NCBI RefSeq assembly: GCF_038595065.1
Contig: NZ_CP152003.1
Coordinates: 4,506,001-4,570,000, forward strand
Reading direction: 5' to 3'
Source of the DNA: Sutcliffiella sp. FSL R7-0096
GTDB lineage: Bacteria > Bacillota > Bacilli > Bacillales > Bacillaceae_I
DNA: 64,000 nucleotides
In this document: positions 51,245-59,753 of the stretch, one piece after another
How the letters are laid out: the number at the start of each line of letters is the position of its first letter
How positions within the stretch are numbered: the stretch's first letter is position 1
Translations under genes and position numbers: made by a program
The notes under the pieces: model-generated
Databases searched by the model: none
Seen by the model: the letters and a program-made list of their open reading frames with translations, nothing else
Told to the model about the DNA's origin: nothing

Positions 51245-52150
51245 TTAATCGCTAGCCCCTTGGCTTACCAAAATACCGTCCCTTATTGTTCTTTTGCTGA
51301 ATATGAAATACGGTGCCTGGACTGTTTCGATTAGGTCAGCTATCGCTTCGATGCCTGGTAGGATAATGTCTTTCCTTTTTTTAGAGAGTCCTGCTATTTT
51401 TGTTCGTTCATTAAGCGATAATAGCGAGAGGTCCCTAGCGATAGATTGTACCTCCTCCAGTTTCATCTTGTGTTGCTTTGAATGGTGTTTGGCCTGATAT
51501 ATTTTCCCTAAATTACGGGCAGTGCCTCCGATCCCGATTATCGGTTTCTTGGCATCCCTTAACCAAGAAACAGTTTGGAAATTAGAGGATAGAAAGGAAC
51601 GAAGCTTGTTTACCTGCATCCTAGATACGTGGGTGGTAGAGGTAAATTCGGCATTTAAGGAGACAGCACCAAATGGAAAGCTGTGGTATTGCACCAATTC
51701 TCTATCTTGAAATAAAGTAACTTCGGTACTTCCACCCCCTATATCGGCGATGATTCCATCCTTCATTGTGATAGAATCAATCACTCCTAAATACCCGTAA
51801 TACGCTTCCTCATATTCGCTCAAAATACGGAATGAGTAACCTGTATTCATTTTAATCATCGAAATAATTTCTTCTTGATTGACCGCTTTTCTCATTACTG
51901 CTGTTGCAAACCCAATAACTTCTGAAACGCTTAAGGAATCAATCACCTGTTGAAATTGTTTTAACGTGTTCATGATGAGTTGGATTCCCTCCTGGCTCAG
52001 ATGTCCATTCGCACTTAAAAACCCTATAAGCCGTGCTGCAACTTTTTCTTTTTTAATTTCTTCATAGTTTCCTGCAAGATCAATCGTATAGATAGCTAAC
52101 CGAATAGAGTTGGATCCCAAGTCTATTAGTGCCACAACCTTTTCTTTCAT
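51245..52150 (-). CDS. Ppx/GppA-family phosphatase-like protein
   Basis: The 301-residue product has the ASKHA-type ATPase fold of exopolyphosphatases: VALIDLGSNSIRLAIYTID at the start, VIGFATAVMRKAVN, ILSEYEEAYYGYLGV (catalytic Glu) and GIIADIGGGSTEVTLF (about 133-148). It is a short, single-module form of about 300 residues. The family cleaves polyphosphate and/or the pppGpp pentaphosphate, so a stringent-response or phosphate role is likely. AAAGGAATGA precedes ATG. Confidence 0.88.
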   Translation of the reverse strand: MKEKVVALIDLGSNSIRLAIYTIDLAGNYEEIKKEKVAARLIGFLSANGHLSQEGIQLIMNTLKQFQQVIDSLSVSEVIGFATAVMRKAVNQEEIISMIKMNTGYSFRILSEYEEAYYGYLGVIDSITMKDGIIADIGGGSTEVTLFQDRELVQYHSFPFGAVSLNAEFTSTTHVSRMQVNKLRSFLSSNFQTVSWLRDAKKPIIGIGGTARNLGKIYQAKHHSKQHKMKLEEVQSIARDLSLLSLNERTKIAGLSKKRKDIILPGIEAIADLIETVQAPYFIFSKRTIRDGILVSQGASD

Positions 52151-52233
52151 TCCTTTGAGACACCGCCCTTGATTTTTGGCACAACATTCCTAGATCTAAA
52201 TAATTTCTAAAACAGTTCGACTCATCTGTCCCC

Positions 52234-53331
52234 TCAAAACTTCCTCAACTTCCAATTAACTTCCCGAATATCAAACTCCTCATACCCCTGCATCTCTCCC
52301 CATTCTTTTGTTTGGTGGTGATCTTCATGGGATGGGTCGTTTATAATGGTGAGGAATGTCTCATAGCCCAGCTCTCCTCCCACATCTTCAGGCGGGGCAT
52401 TGCCTTCACCGTCATTACAAATGGGGAAGTTGGCCGTGTAGTCATCAATAGCCTCTTCTACTTCAATTGTGTGCTTCCAGCCATCACCAAAATCATAATG
52501 ATAAACAACTTTCGCCTCCACATAATCCTTTAGCTTTTCCTCTGTTTCCATTTTCATAGGAACCCCTCCCTGATAGGCAAGGGCCTCATCATTACAAACC
52601 AGGTTAAGGTTTGGTCGATCATGCCATCCGGAACCGTCTTCCTTCTTCTCAAAGATTTCAAAGTCATGAAGATGGCTATTTTGCCATGTGAAAGCAGTCT
52701 GTAAAACACTATGTAACTCTGGGAAAGTGATGCCTGCTGGAACGGTAATCCGCCTCCAGACATTGTACTTTTCAAGCTCCAGTGTGACCTTCAGCACCAA
52801 TGCTTCCGTATTAAATACAGGTTGCCTTGAAAACTCCTCCAAGTCCTTATACATCTGAACATTTGGGTATAAATAAGCCTTCTTCCCGTCTCCGACCAAC
52901 ATGGAACTGATCCACTTGCTCATTTTTACTTGCACGAGTGAATCCGGTTCCCAGAAACTCTCTCCAAAATGCACTGCTTCACATGCCTTATTCAACCTTG
53001 CAACCAACTTACGGTCTTTCGTTTTGGTGTAAATCGTCTCTGTAGAGGAATTCAGATATGCTTCAATGACTTCCTCCTTGATAGATTCCGCCTGAAAAAC
53101 CTCACGGATCGCATCCTTGATCAAGAGGTCAAAATTCTTCTTATCCTTCGCTTTCAAGCCATATAGCACAATGGCATACCGATTTTTATCATTGACCAAA
53201 ACGAAGAATTTTGCCCTGCCAAATTTCATAAAATTAGCGTGCCACCCCAGCAGCGGATTACTTTCTTCGTTAGTTTCCCCAGGCGTAATTTTCAACTCGT
53301 CAAACAGTTTCTTCGTACATTGAATTAACAT
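52234..53331 (-). CDS. Plasmid pRiA4b ORF-3-family protein with N-terminal DUF6933-like domain
   Basis: The 365-residue product has an N-terminal domain of about 160 residues (MLIQCTKKLFDELKI..., FFVLVNDKNRYAIVLYGLK) and the pRiA4b ORF-3 domain from about 180: LKVTLELEKYNVWRRITVPAGITFPELHSVLQTAFTWQNSHLHDFEI, VVYHYDFGDGWKHTIEVE and PPEDVGGELGYETFL. The ORF-3 family is widespread and of unknown function, perhaps nucleic-acid-related. AAAGGAGAGGCCAT precedes ATG. Confidence 0.85.
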   Translation of the reverse strand: MLIQCTKKLFDELKITPGETNEESNPLLGWHANFMKFGRAKFFVLVNDKNRYAIVLYGLKAKDKKNFDLLIKDAIREVFQAESIKEEVIEAYLNSSTETIYTKTKDRKLVARLNKACEAVHFGESFWEPDSLVQVKMSKWISSMLVGDGKKAYLYPNVQMYKDLEEFSRQPVFNTEALVLKVTLELEKYNVWRRITVPAGITFPELHSVLQTAFTWQNSHLHDFEIFEKKEDGSGWHDRPNLNLVCNDEALAYQGGVPMKMETEEKLKDYVEAKVVYHYDFGDGWKHTIEVEEAIDDYTANFPICNDGEGNAPPEDVGGELGYETFLTIINDPSHEDHHQTKEWGEMQGYEEFDIREVNWKLRKF

Positions 53332-53385
53332 ATGGCCTCTCCTTTAATCATGTTGCTTTGATTTTATCATAGGGATGGACGAAAG

Positions 53386-53425
53386 GGACAGGCACTGCGT
53401 CCCAATCGGGGTGTTGTGCCTGTCC
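53386..53425. repeat. Inverted GGGACAGGCAC element
   Basis: AGGGACAGGCAC and GTGCCTGTCCCT are perfect 12-bp arms around a 20-nt loop. Related fragments are at 8170, 17071, 34759, 39194, 50547 and 60680. Between convergent-looking ends of two minus-strand genes it may also terminate transcription. Confidence 0.7.
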
Positions 53426-53438
53426 CTCAACCCATCAC

Positions 53439-53753
53439 TCAAGATACCAACTTCAAACCAGTAACCCCAACGATGATCAGTATCAAACTAAAAACACGGG
53501 AACCACTTTTGGATTCATCAAAGAAGAACATGTTGATGAGGACGGCTCCGGCTGTTCCGATTCCAATCCATACTGCATAAGCGATACTTAATTGTAGATA
53601 GGCAAATGCTTGATATAGCAGGAAAAAGGACATCCCGAATCCTCCTAGGAAGAGCGAGCCCGTTTTGATCGTTTTGTTGGTGCTGAACAGCTTCAGCCCG
53701 ATGACACCGATGATTTCACTTATTGCTGCAAAGGTCACAAATAGCCAACCCAT
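53439..53753 (-). CDS. SMR-family efflux subunit (EbrB/YkkD-like)
   Basis: The 104-residue product has four helices with SMR motifs: MGWLFVTFAAISEIIGVIGLK (the membrane Glu13 that binds H+ and drug), YLQLSIAYAVWIGIGTAGAVLINMFFF and LILIIVGVTGLKLVS. Its start follows the first subunit gene by 1 nt, so the two form an obligate pair of opposite topology. Export of quaternary ammonium compounds or guanidinium is typical. Confidence 0.9.
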   Translation of the reverse strand: MGWLFVTFAAISEIIGVIGLKLFSTNKTIKTGSLFLGGFGMSFFLLYQAFAYLQLSIAYAVWIGIGTAGAVLINMFFFDESKSGSRVFSLILIIVGVTGLKLVS

Positions 53754-53754
53754 T

Positions 53755-54090
53755 TTACTGCACCCTTCCTTCCGTTTTGTTATCAGCTAGCTTTAACCCG
53801 ATCACACCGGCTACAAGCACTCCGATGAAAAATAACTTAAGCATATTAATACTTCCTTGGAAAAGAAAATAATCCATCAAAACTGTTCCAATAGCCCCAA
53901 CTCCCGCGAAAACCGCGTACACGGTACCAGTGGGAAGTCCTTCACACGCTTTTGCCAGAAAATAAAAATCTATGCCGATAACCAGTATGACTAGTGCCCA
54001 TTGCCACACAGTCTGAGCTGTACTGAAGCCATAGACCCACACCATCTCCAGCGCACAGGTAATGATTACATAAATCCAATATTTGTTCAT
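53755..54090 (-). CDS. SMR-family efflux subunit (EbrA/YkkC-like)
   Basis: The 111-residue product has four helices: NKYWIYVIITCALEMVWVYGFS (membrane Glu14), GLPTGTVYAVFAGVGAIGTVLMDYFLF and LFFIGVLVAGVIGLKLAD. It is the first gene of the SMR pair. A 17-bp palindrome (54116-54132) between this gene and the upstream TetR gene would control it. AAGAGGTGAATCAGC precedes ATG. Confidence 0.9.
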   Translation of the reverse strand: MNKYWIYVIITCALEMVWVYGFSTAQTVWQWALVILVIGIDFYFLAKACEGLPTGTVYAVFAGVGAIGTVLMDYFLFQGSINMLKLFFIGVLVAGVIGLKLADNKTEGRVQ

Positions 54091-54115
54091 GCTGATTCAC
54101 CTCTTATAGATTTTA

Positions 54116-54132
54116 TGAATGACATTCATTCA
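54116..54132. promoter_or_regulatory. TetR operator before the SMR genes
   Basis: TGAATGACATTCATTCA is TGAATGA-N3-TCATTCA. The same form occurs at 54752-54768, just before the TetR gene start, which points to one regulator for both. Confidence 0.7.
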
Positions 54133-54158
54133 TTTTGTTCAAAAAATTAAAACACACT

Positions 54159-54728
54159 TCACGGACGTAAAGCATGTTCCAAGAAAGTCAGTAATTCTGC
54201 CTTCTGTTGTGCCTCATTTTCAGCTTCATATTCATTAAATAAGAAGACCTGCTCTGCTGCAGATTCTATCATTCCGAGTAATAATTGGGAGGTGCGATTT
54301 GGATCAACCGTATCCCTTATAAGTTTACGGCTTTGATTTTCCTCCAAAATAGAAGCTACCTGTTCATATAACGGTGTGTAGATGGTTTCCCATTTGCTGA
54401 TATGTTCCGTGGTGGAAATACCTGCATAGACAATGGCAGAAACATCGCGGAACTCACCTGTTACGTGGAAAATGGCCTCCACCAATTGTGTGAGCTGCAC
54501 CTCTAATGAAGCCTCAATCGATACATTCTCTTCAATTCTTCTCATAAAATTCAAGACAATCTGCTCTGCAACAGCAGGCATAACCGAAAGCTTAGAAGGA
54601 AAATACAAATAAAATGTCCCTTGAGCAATCTCCGCCCTCTTTACAATATCCGAGATCTTCGTTTTTTCTATACCCTTCTCCTTAAAAACCTCAATGGAGG
54701 CCTGAATGATTTTTTCCCTTTTATCCAC
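54159..54728 (-). CDS. TetR-family repressor of the SMR genes
   Basis: GTG 54728 follows GGAGGAG after 8 nt, better than the codon at 54749, which overlaps the ribosome binding site. The 189-residue product has the TetR helix-turn-helix: REKIIQASIEVFKEKGIEKTKISDIVKRAEIAQGTFYLYFPSK (about 4-46) and a helical ligand-binding domain. Both flanking palindromes fit its dimer, so it should repress itself and the efflux pair and be released by a drug or metabolite. Confidence 0.9.
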   Translation of the reverse strand: MDKREKIIQASIEVFKEKGIEKTKISDIVKRAEIAQGTFYLYFPSKLSVMPAVAEQIVLNFMRRIEENVSIEASLEVQLTQLVEAIFHVTGEFRDVSAIVYAGISTTEHISKWETIYTPLYEQVASILEENQSRKLIRDTVDPNRTSQLLLGMIESAAEQVFLFNEYEAENEAQQKAELLTFLEHALRP

Positions 54729-54751
54729 TACATCAACTCCTCCAACCACAA

Positions 54752-54768
54752 TGACTGAATATCATTCA
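54752..54768. promoter_or_regulatory. TetR operator before the tetR-like gene
   Basis: TGACTGAATATCATTCA, one mismatch from the TGAATGA-N3-TCATTCA form at 54116. Confidence 0.65.
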
Positions 54769-54853
54769 TTTTAGTTTAGGAGAGAAAATTTGTCAAGGAA
54801 GCAGGAATTGGTTCTCGTCCGCCGCGTCTCAGCATTTCTATAATATAAGAAAA

Positions 54854-54886
54854 AAGGAGCGAAGGAATTCTCGCTCCTTTAAAAAT
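54854..54886 (-). terminator. Terminator of the subtilase gene
   Basis: On the minus strand AAAGGAGCGAGA and TTCGCTCCTTT pair and are followed by TTTCTTAT, 60 nt after the stop. Confidence 0.85.
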
Positions 54887-54943
54887 CCCCTTATTAGTCC
54901 CCACTTTAAATCAAAAATGGGTTACCCATCTATCCTTAACCTA

Positions 54944-57900
54944 CTAGTTATTCTTTTTCCCGTTATCATGTGGAACCGTCACTGTTGCTGTTGCTTCAAC
55001 AGTGTTTCCAGCATTGTCTGTTGCAAGATAGGTGATCGTATAGACTCTTCCTTTACCATTACCATTTCTAGATGCACGGACTTGGAATTCTGTATCTTCT
55101 GTACCAAAGCTTGCCCCTTGGATGTCCGCTTCAGGTGCTTGTTCGTTAATGGTAATAGACTTCAAAGTTACGGAGGCAATACCGGAATGTGCGTCGGAAT
55201 AATCAAGGGTTGCCTTGATTGTTTCGAGTTTATTGTTAGGAGGGAACAGCTTCTCTTTATCAACTTTCACTGACAGCTTTGGCGCTGTTTTGTCTATCTT
55301 TACAACGACTGTCTTCGTTCCTTCCACATTTCCTGCAGCGTCTTCACTGCGGTATTCCACTTTATTTTCCCCTTCTTCCTGCAAGGTGAATGGGCCATTA
55401 TAGGACTTCCACTCTCCATCATTTACACGGTATTGCGTACTCACTATCTCTGAGTCAGCATCCGTTGCATGGAGGTTGACCTTTACATCAGAAATATACC
55501 AACCATTTTGACCTGCCTGTCCTTCAAGGGAAGCTTCTGTCACAGGAGCGTCCTCATCCACACGTGTGATGGTGAATGTTTTCTCTGCTCTGTTTTGGGC
55601 TTCGTCCACTACGGAAAGCTTCACGGTGTTTTCACCAAGCGTCAAGCCAGTTACTTCTGTTGTAAATGCACCATCTTGGTCTAATTCCACAGGGAAAATG
55701 CCTACTTTTTCGCCATTACTGTTCGTGAGCTCATATTCTACGGTCAGTTTCTCATTTACATCATAGTCTTGGCCGAAAATTTCCTCGACTGTTGACTTAA
55801 AGTCGATGTAGGAATCGTTGATGCTTGCTGAAAGCTCATAAGAAGCGCTACTAACTGTGTAAGAGTTGTTCACCTGGATAACAGGTTTTGTCGTCTTGAT
55901 ATAAACAGGTCCTGTCCATGCGAAAGCACTTGCTGTTGTTATATCAATTGTGTAGACACCATCAGGTGCTAGGCTTGTACCAGTTGAACCCCATGGAGTA
56001 TACCTTCCATTGAATGCTAATGTTTTCATACCTGTTGTTGTTCGGTTAGTGGCGAGAAGGTAACCTAAATAACCATCACCGTAAAAACCTCCCTCAGGGT
56101 TAGATGCATCCCATAATTCAATATAGGTGGTACCCTGTTGATTCCAGAATTCGTATCTTACCGTTGTGCTGTCCAATAGTCCATCGTTATTTGGAGAAAT
56201 ATCATTGTGATCTAGAGAAAAACTCTTCAACCCTGTCGGCGGCGCAAAATTCGCTGCAAACGGCAAGATTAACTTGGTCGTTCCGTTATTGATATGAACA
56301 TAACCCAAAATTTCATTTCCATTGGACCCGGTTCCCGCCGGTACATTCAAGGATACTTTTAATGTTTTTTGGTCTGTCAAAGTAAAACTTGATTGATCTA
56401 CTGTGACATTAGTTGCTGCAAGAGAACCTGTGGCAGCCTTTGTTACTTGGACAGTGACATCGTAGTCACTGGCATTGCCTGTTAAATTTTTTACGACAAC
56501 ATCTTTTGTGATCGTGGTCGCAGAACCTGTCGGGACATTCCCGAATGTGATGGTTCCTTTTACATTGTCTCGCGTGACATTGCCATAGGTTGTCTTATCC
56601 TGCGCATACGCAAGTGCTTCTGTTGTAGCCGCTTTTAATGGTTGTACACGGCCAGGTCCCTGAGCAAATACATCAAATCTTGTCGTATCGAGTTGCTTGG
56701 CAGTGTTGGAAAGAGCAACTTTGATGTCAAATGGCGTCCAATCTGGATGCTGTGATTTAAGCAATGCTGCAACTCCCGCTATGTGTGGGGTTGCCATACT
56801 CGTACCTGTGTAACGATCAAACGCCTTTGTATAGTCAGCATTAGGATAATCTTTTGCATATGCAGGTACCGTGGACAAAATGTTTGTTCCCGGAGCAGAT
56901 ACATCCGGTTTAATATCAAACACCGGGTTTGCAGGACCCCGGGAGCTCGAGGAGTTCATTTCGTCTCCTGCCGTCTTGTCATAGGTATAATCCTGGAAGT
57001 TTACTGTACCCTCTCCTGAATTTGCGTTAAGGGCACTAACTAGAGCAAGTCCAGCCTCTCTTGTCATATCAAAAGTCGGGATGAAATCAAATCCGTCCCC
57101 AAGACTTATTTTGATATGACCGGCAGCATTATTGTAAATGATGATTCCCGCCGCACCTTCCGCTTTTGCGGCTGCAACCTTGTCGACAAATGGCGTCGTA
57201 CCACGTGATACTACCGCAATTTTCCCGTTTACGTCTTTATTAACATAGTCCTTTGGCTCACCCCAGCCACCAATGGCGACCAAGTCCTTCGCACCACCAG
57301 ACAGCTTGTCCTCTGCACGAGTTCCGAATTCCCATGCCATTAGCTTTAATGGGCTCGTTGTAGTTGTGGAACCAACTGAAGACGTTCCTGTTGCAGCAAT
57401 GACGTCTTCCTTCACAGTGGAATTTCCAACCGCAATCCCGAATGCAGCTGTTGCCGGGTTACCAATCGTCCCTCTATTAGGTCCGCTGTTCCCTGTAGCA
57501 ATGACTGCTGTCACTCCTGCCATTGCTGCATTATTAATAGCGATGGCATCAGATGCTATCTGACTGTTGGAGCTCCCTCCAAGGGAAAGGTTGATGATGT
57601 CCATCCCTTCCTCTACTGACTTGTCAATTCCAGCGATGATTCCGGATGTTGCCCCGCTTCCATATGCCCCTAGTACTCTATAAGCATACAAATCTATTTT
57701 TGGTGCAAGACCAATCATGCCATAAGGGTTTTTACCTTGGGCTGCGATTGTCCCTGCTACGTGCGTTCCGTGGGTAGTGTAGAAGGAACTTCCATTTGCA
57801 TTGAATTCCGCTCTATTGTCAGGTCTATCTAGTGGAGATGTTTCATAAGGGTCATCAAATGCTCTGTCTCTTGCGTACCCGGTTGTATGTGGAACAAAGT

Positions 57901-58609
57901 TGAATCCACCCTTATAAACTCCCTCAAAGTCCGGATGGTTATAATCAATTCCAGTGTCAAGCACGGCAACCTTGACGTTTTCACCTTCGTACCCCATGTC
58001 CCATACTGCTGGAACATCTAAATGATTAACACTTTCGATATAATTAGGTGCATTAGTATTTTCCGGATTGGAAAGGGCCTGAACCTCTAAATCCGGCTCT
58101 ACGAGAACGACGCCTTCTAGTGCTGTTAGTTTTTCCACATCACTTTCTTTCAACGTCAATACCAAACCATTGATGGCAGAATCGAAAGTAAATCCTACCT
58201 TCGCTTTTATTCCTTTCTTGCTTAACTCTTTTTCAAACTTTTTATGTTGCGCGGCAACTTTATTCTTTACACCTTGTTCAGATGCTTTGGAAAAGCTCTT
58301 GCCTTGGAGCTTATTTATCCCCTTTACCATTGCCACTGGAAGCTCGTCCAATTGAACAATGACGGATATTTCCTTGTCGCCTTTCAAGTTTTTCAGATCG
58401 GCATGTAAGCTTGGACGGTTCGCAATCGCTGCTTTTTGTTGGGCAATATGATTCTTCATTTCGGATGCTGCTTCACTGCTTAATTGATCCTTCAGAGAGT
58501 TCGTTGACTGTGCTTGATTAGCTCCAACAGTAGGTGCAAATAACGAAAAGACTAGTAAAAAAATTAATAGACTACTGCATATTCTGCGAAAATACTTCTC
58601 TTTCTTCAT
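54944..58609 (-). CDS. Secreted multidomain subtilisin-like protease (Vpr-like)
   Basis: ATG 58609 follows GGGGAACGGAA. The 1221-residue product has a signal peptide (1-34), an I9-type pro-domain (about 85-190, ISVIVQLDELPVAMVKG), and an S8 catalytic domain with Asp in VLDTGIDYNHPD (about 217), His in THGTHVAGT (about 282) and Ser in GTSMATPHIAG (about 602). A PA domain is inserted (about 395-500). The C-terminal half is a series of beta-sandwich repeats, including an OmpL47-type unit (ADSEIVSTQYRVNDGEWKSYNGPF) and a last NTVEATATVTVPHDNG unit. It should digest extracellular protein. No sortase motif is seen at the end. Confidence 0.93.
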   Translation of the reverse strand: MKKEKYFRRICSSLLIFLLVFSLFAPTVGANQAQSTNSLKDQLSSEAASEMKNHIAQQKAAIANRPSLHADLKNLKGDKEISVIVQLDELPVAMVKGINKLQGKSFSKASEQGVKNKVAAQHKKFEKELSKKGIKAKVGFTFDSAINGLVLTLKESDVEKLTALEGVVLVEPDLEVQALSNPENTNAPNYIESVNHLDVPAVWDMGYEGENVKVAVLDTGIDYNHPDFEGVYKGGFNFVPHTTGYARDRAFDDPYETSPLDRPDNRAEFNANGSSFYTTHGTHVAGTIAAQGKNPYGMIGLAPKIDLYAYRVLGAYGSGATSGIIAGIDKSVEEGMDIINLSLGGSSNSQIASDAIAINNAAMAGVTAVIATGNSGPNRGTIGNPATAAFGIAVGNSTVKEDVIAATGTSSVGSTTTTSPLKLMAWEFGTRAEDKLSGGAKDLVAIGGWGEPKDYVNKDVNGKIAVVSRGTTPFVDKVAAAKAEGAAGIIIYNNAAGHIKISLGDGFDFIPTFDMTREAGLALVSALNANSGEGTVNFQDYTYDKTAGDEMNSSSSRGPANPVFDIKPDVSAPGTNILSTVPAYAKDYPNADYTKAFDRYTGTSMATPHIAGVAALLKSQHPDWTPFDIKVALSNTAKQLDTTRFDVFAQGPGRVQPLKAATTEALAYAQDKTTYGNVTRDNVKGTITFGNVPTGSATTITKDVVVKNLTGNASDYDVTVQVTKAATGSLAATNVTVDQSSFTLTDQKTLKVSLNVPAGTGSNGNEILGYVHINNGTTKLILPFAANFAPPTGLKSFSLDHNDISPNNDGLLDSTTVRYEFWNQQGTTYIELWDASNPEGGFYGDGYLGYLLATNRTTTGMKTLAFNGRYTPWGSTGTSLAPDGVYTIDITTASAFAWTGPVYIKTTKPVIQVNNSYTVSSASYELSASINDSYIDFKSTVEEIFGQDYDVNEKLTVEYELTNSNGEKVGIFPVELDQDGAFTTEVTGLTLGENTVKLSVVDEAQNRAEKTFTITRVDEDAPVTEASLEGQAGQNGWYISDVKVNLHATDADSEIVSTQYRVNDGEWKSYNGPFTLQEEGENKVEYRSEDAAGNVEGTKTVVVKIDKTAPKLSVKVDKEKLFPPNNKLETIKATLDYSDAHSGIASVTLKSITINEQAPEADIQGASFGTEDTEFQVRASRNGNGKGRVYTITYLATDNAGNTVEATATVTVPHDNGKKNN

Positions 58610-58880
58610 TTCCGTTCCCCTTTTTTTTCTTTTTTTGTAAAACAAATCGAGCTAATCCCCCCTAAATATGTATATTCTGCAAAATAACCAGGCGGAATAA
58701 TCAGAATTACCTGGTAATTTAGACTATAATATATGTAATAGGCATTAGATAGCATTTTTGTTCTACAAAGTTTTCAGGAAATGTCGGAATATGGGGTTGG
58801 TTAAGGGCACTTTGAACATGATATGAATTTGCAAAGGGTTATCAGATTTTGACTAATACTTCTTTCTATAACACAAATAA

Positions 58881-58912
58881 AGAAGCATGGAATCTTCCAC
58901 ATGCTTCATCTA
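58881..58912 (-). terminator. Terminator of the DUF1540 gene
   Basis: On the minus strand GAAGCATG and CATGCTTC pair around GTGGAAGATTC and are followed by TTTATTTG. Confidence 0.75.
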
Positions 58913-58924
58913 TATTTCCAATAT

Positions 58925-59077
58925 TTATTCGGGTTTAAATGTTTTACAATCTATTTCATGACTTGTCTCCGCTTCTTTTCCTTTGTTGCTGGCTACGTAA
59001 ATTTGAGGAGCTCCGCATTTGTTTCCTGATTTGTTATATACACAGTTGTTTACTTCACATAGAACATCCTGTGCCAT
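58925..59077 (-). CDS. DUF1540 small Cys-containing protein
   Basis: ACAAGGAGGTGACTAAACT precedes ATG at 59077. The 50-residue product MAQDVLCEVNNCVYNKSGNK... has the DUF1540 pattern C-x-V-x-x-C-x-Y-N-x(6)-C-x-A and a late Cys (about 44), four in all, suited to a small zinc or iron knuckle. Such proteins are frequent in spore-forming Firmicutes; function unknown. Confidence 0.88.
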   Translation of the reverse strand: MAQDVLCEVNNCVYNKSGNKCGAPQIYVASNKGKEAETSHEIDCKTFKPE

Positions 59078-59420
59078 AAGTTTAGTCACCTCCTTGTAAC
59101 TATTTAATTATTTATTTACTACCCTTTTTTTCTATTAAATAACATGGAAAAAGAGAAGGAAGCGCTCCTAACGACATTCCCACCTCCCAATATGCCTTAT
59201 GCAAGATACTGCTTACAACCACGAAAAGAATTCCATGTCCTATTCTTTTTAGAAGAGTTGTCCACTATTTTGGGGCCAGGGTTGGTGCTGGTTGGAATAA
59301 TTGGGCTCATTTTTAAACTCTTCCCTTGCCTCATGACAAATAAAACTTATCTGCTGCTAGGAAATCCTCCAAACCAACTTATCATGACACTGGCTCTACA
59401 AACCCATCACTATCTCAATA

Positions 59421-59507
59421 TACCTTGCAAAATTAGTCGATATTTATCCTAACCCTCTCATCCCTAATTTAAAGCGACAAAAAAGTTTTTTATTCAAACG
59501 TTTGATT
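59421..59507 (+). repeat. Dispersed element copy 3
   Basis: ACCTTGCAAAATTAGTCGATATTT, then exactly 47 nt, then TTCAAACGTTTGATTG. Copies at 34995 and 50659. It lies in the 675-bp gap 59078-59753, which also holds the DUF3889 remnant but no intact gene I can support. Confidence 0.75.
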
Positions 59508-59521
59508 GAATTTTATTATAT

Positions 59522-59593
59522 GATGATATTGTGAATAATCTTCATGAGGGCAGACAGGAAAACCTAATGTTAAATACGAAAAAATACAGGTAA
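59522..59593 (+). pseudogene. Remnant of a DUF3889 gene
   Basis: The translation DDIVNNLHEGRQENLMLNTK plus KYR and a stop aligns with ADIVDYLHVGRQEGPVLTTE plus KFR of the intact DUF3889 protein at 35989. Signal peptide, start and C-terminal half are missing, so it is a decayed copy. Confidence 0.65.
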
Positions 59594-59706
59594 TGACTTA
59601 AAGAAGGGGACAAAGAGATCGGATAAAAGGAAGGTTAAAGAGGAGAATAGAGCGGAAATCCAAAGGGAAAAAGTTAGATAGTGCAAGAGTCTAGGCTCTA
59701 GAAAAA

Positions 59707-59742
59707 ATAACCCGAGGTTAATGTGCATTAACCTCGGGTTAT
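59707..59742 (-). terminator. Strong terminator of the second NERD gene
   Basis: ATAACCCGAGGTTAAT and ATTAACCTCGGGTTAT are perfect 16-bp arms with a GTGC loop; the minus-strand side is followed by TTTTTTC. Confidence 0.9.
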
Positions 59743-59753
59743 CGGTAACATTA

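Noticed and set aside
59144-59452. 102-codon plus-strand frame starting MEKEKEALL
   Set aside because: No ribosome binding site before ATG, uneven composition, and its end runs into dispersed element copy 3.
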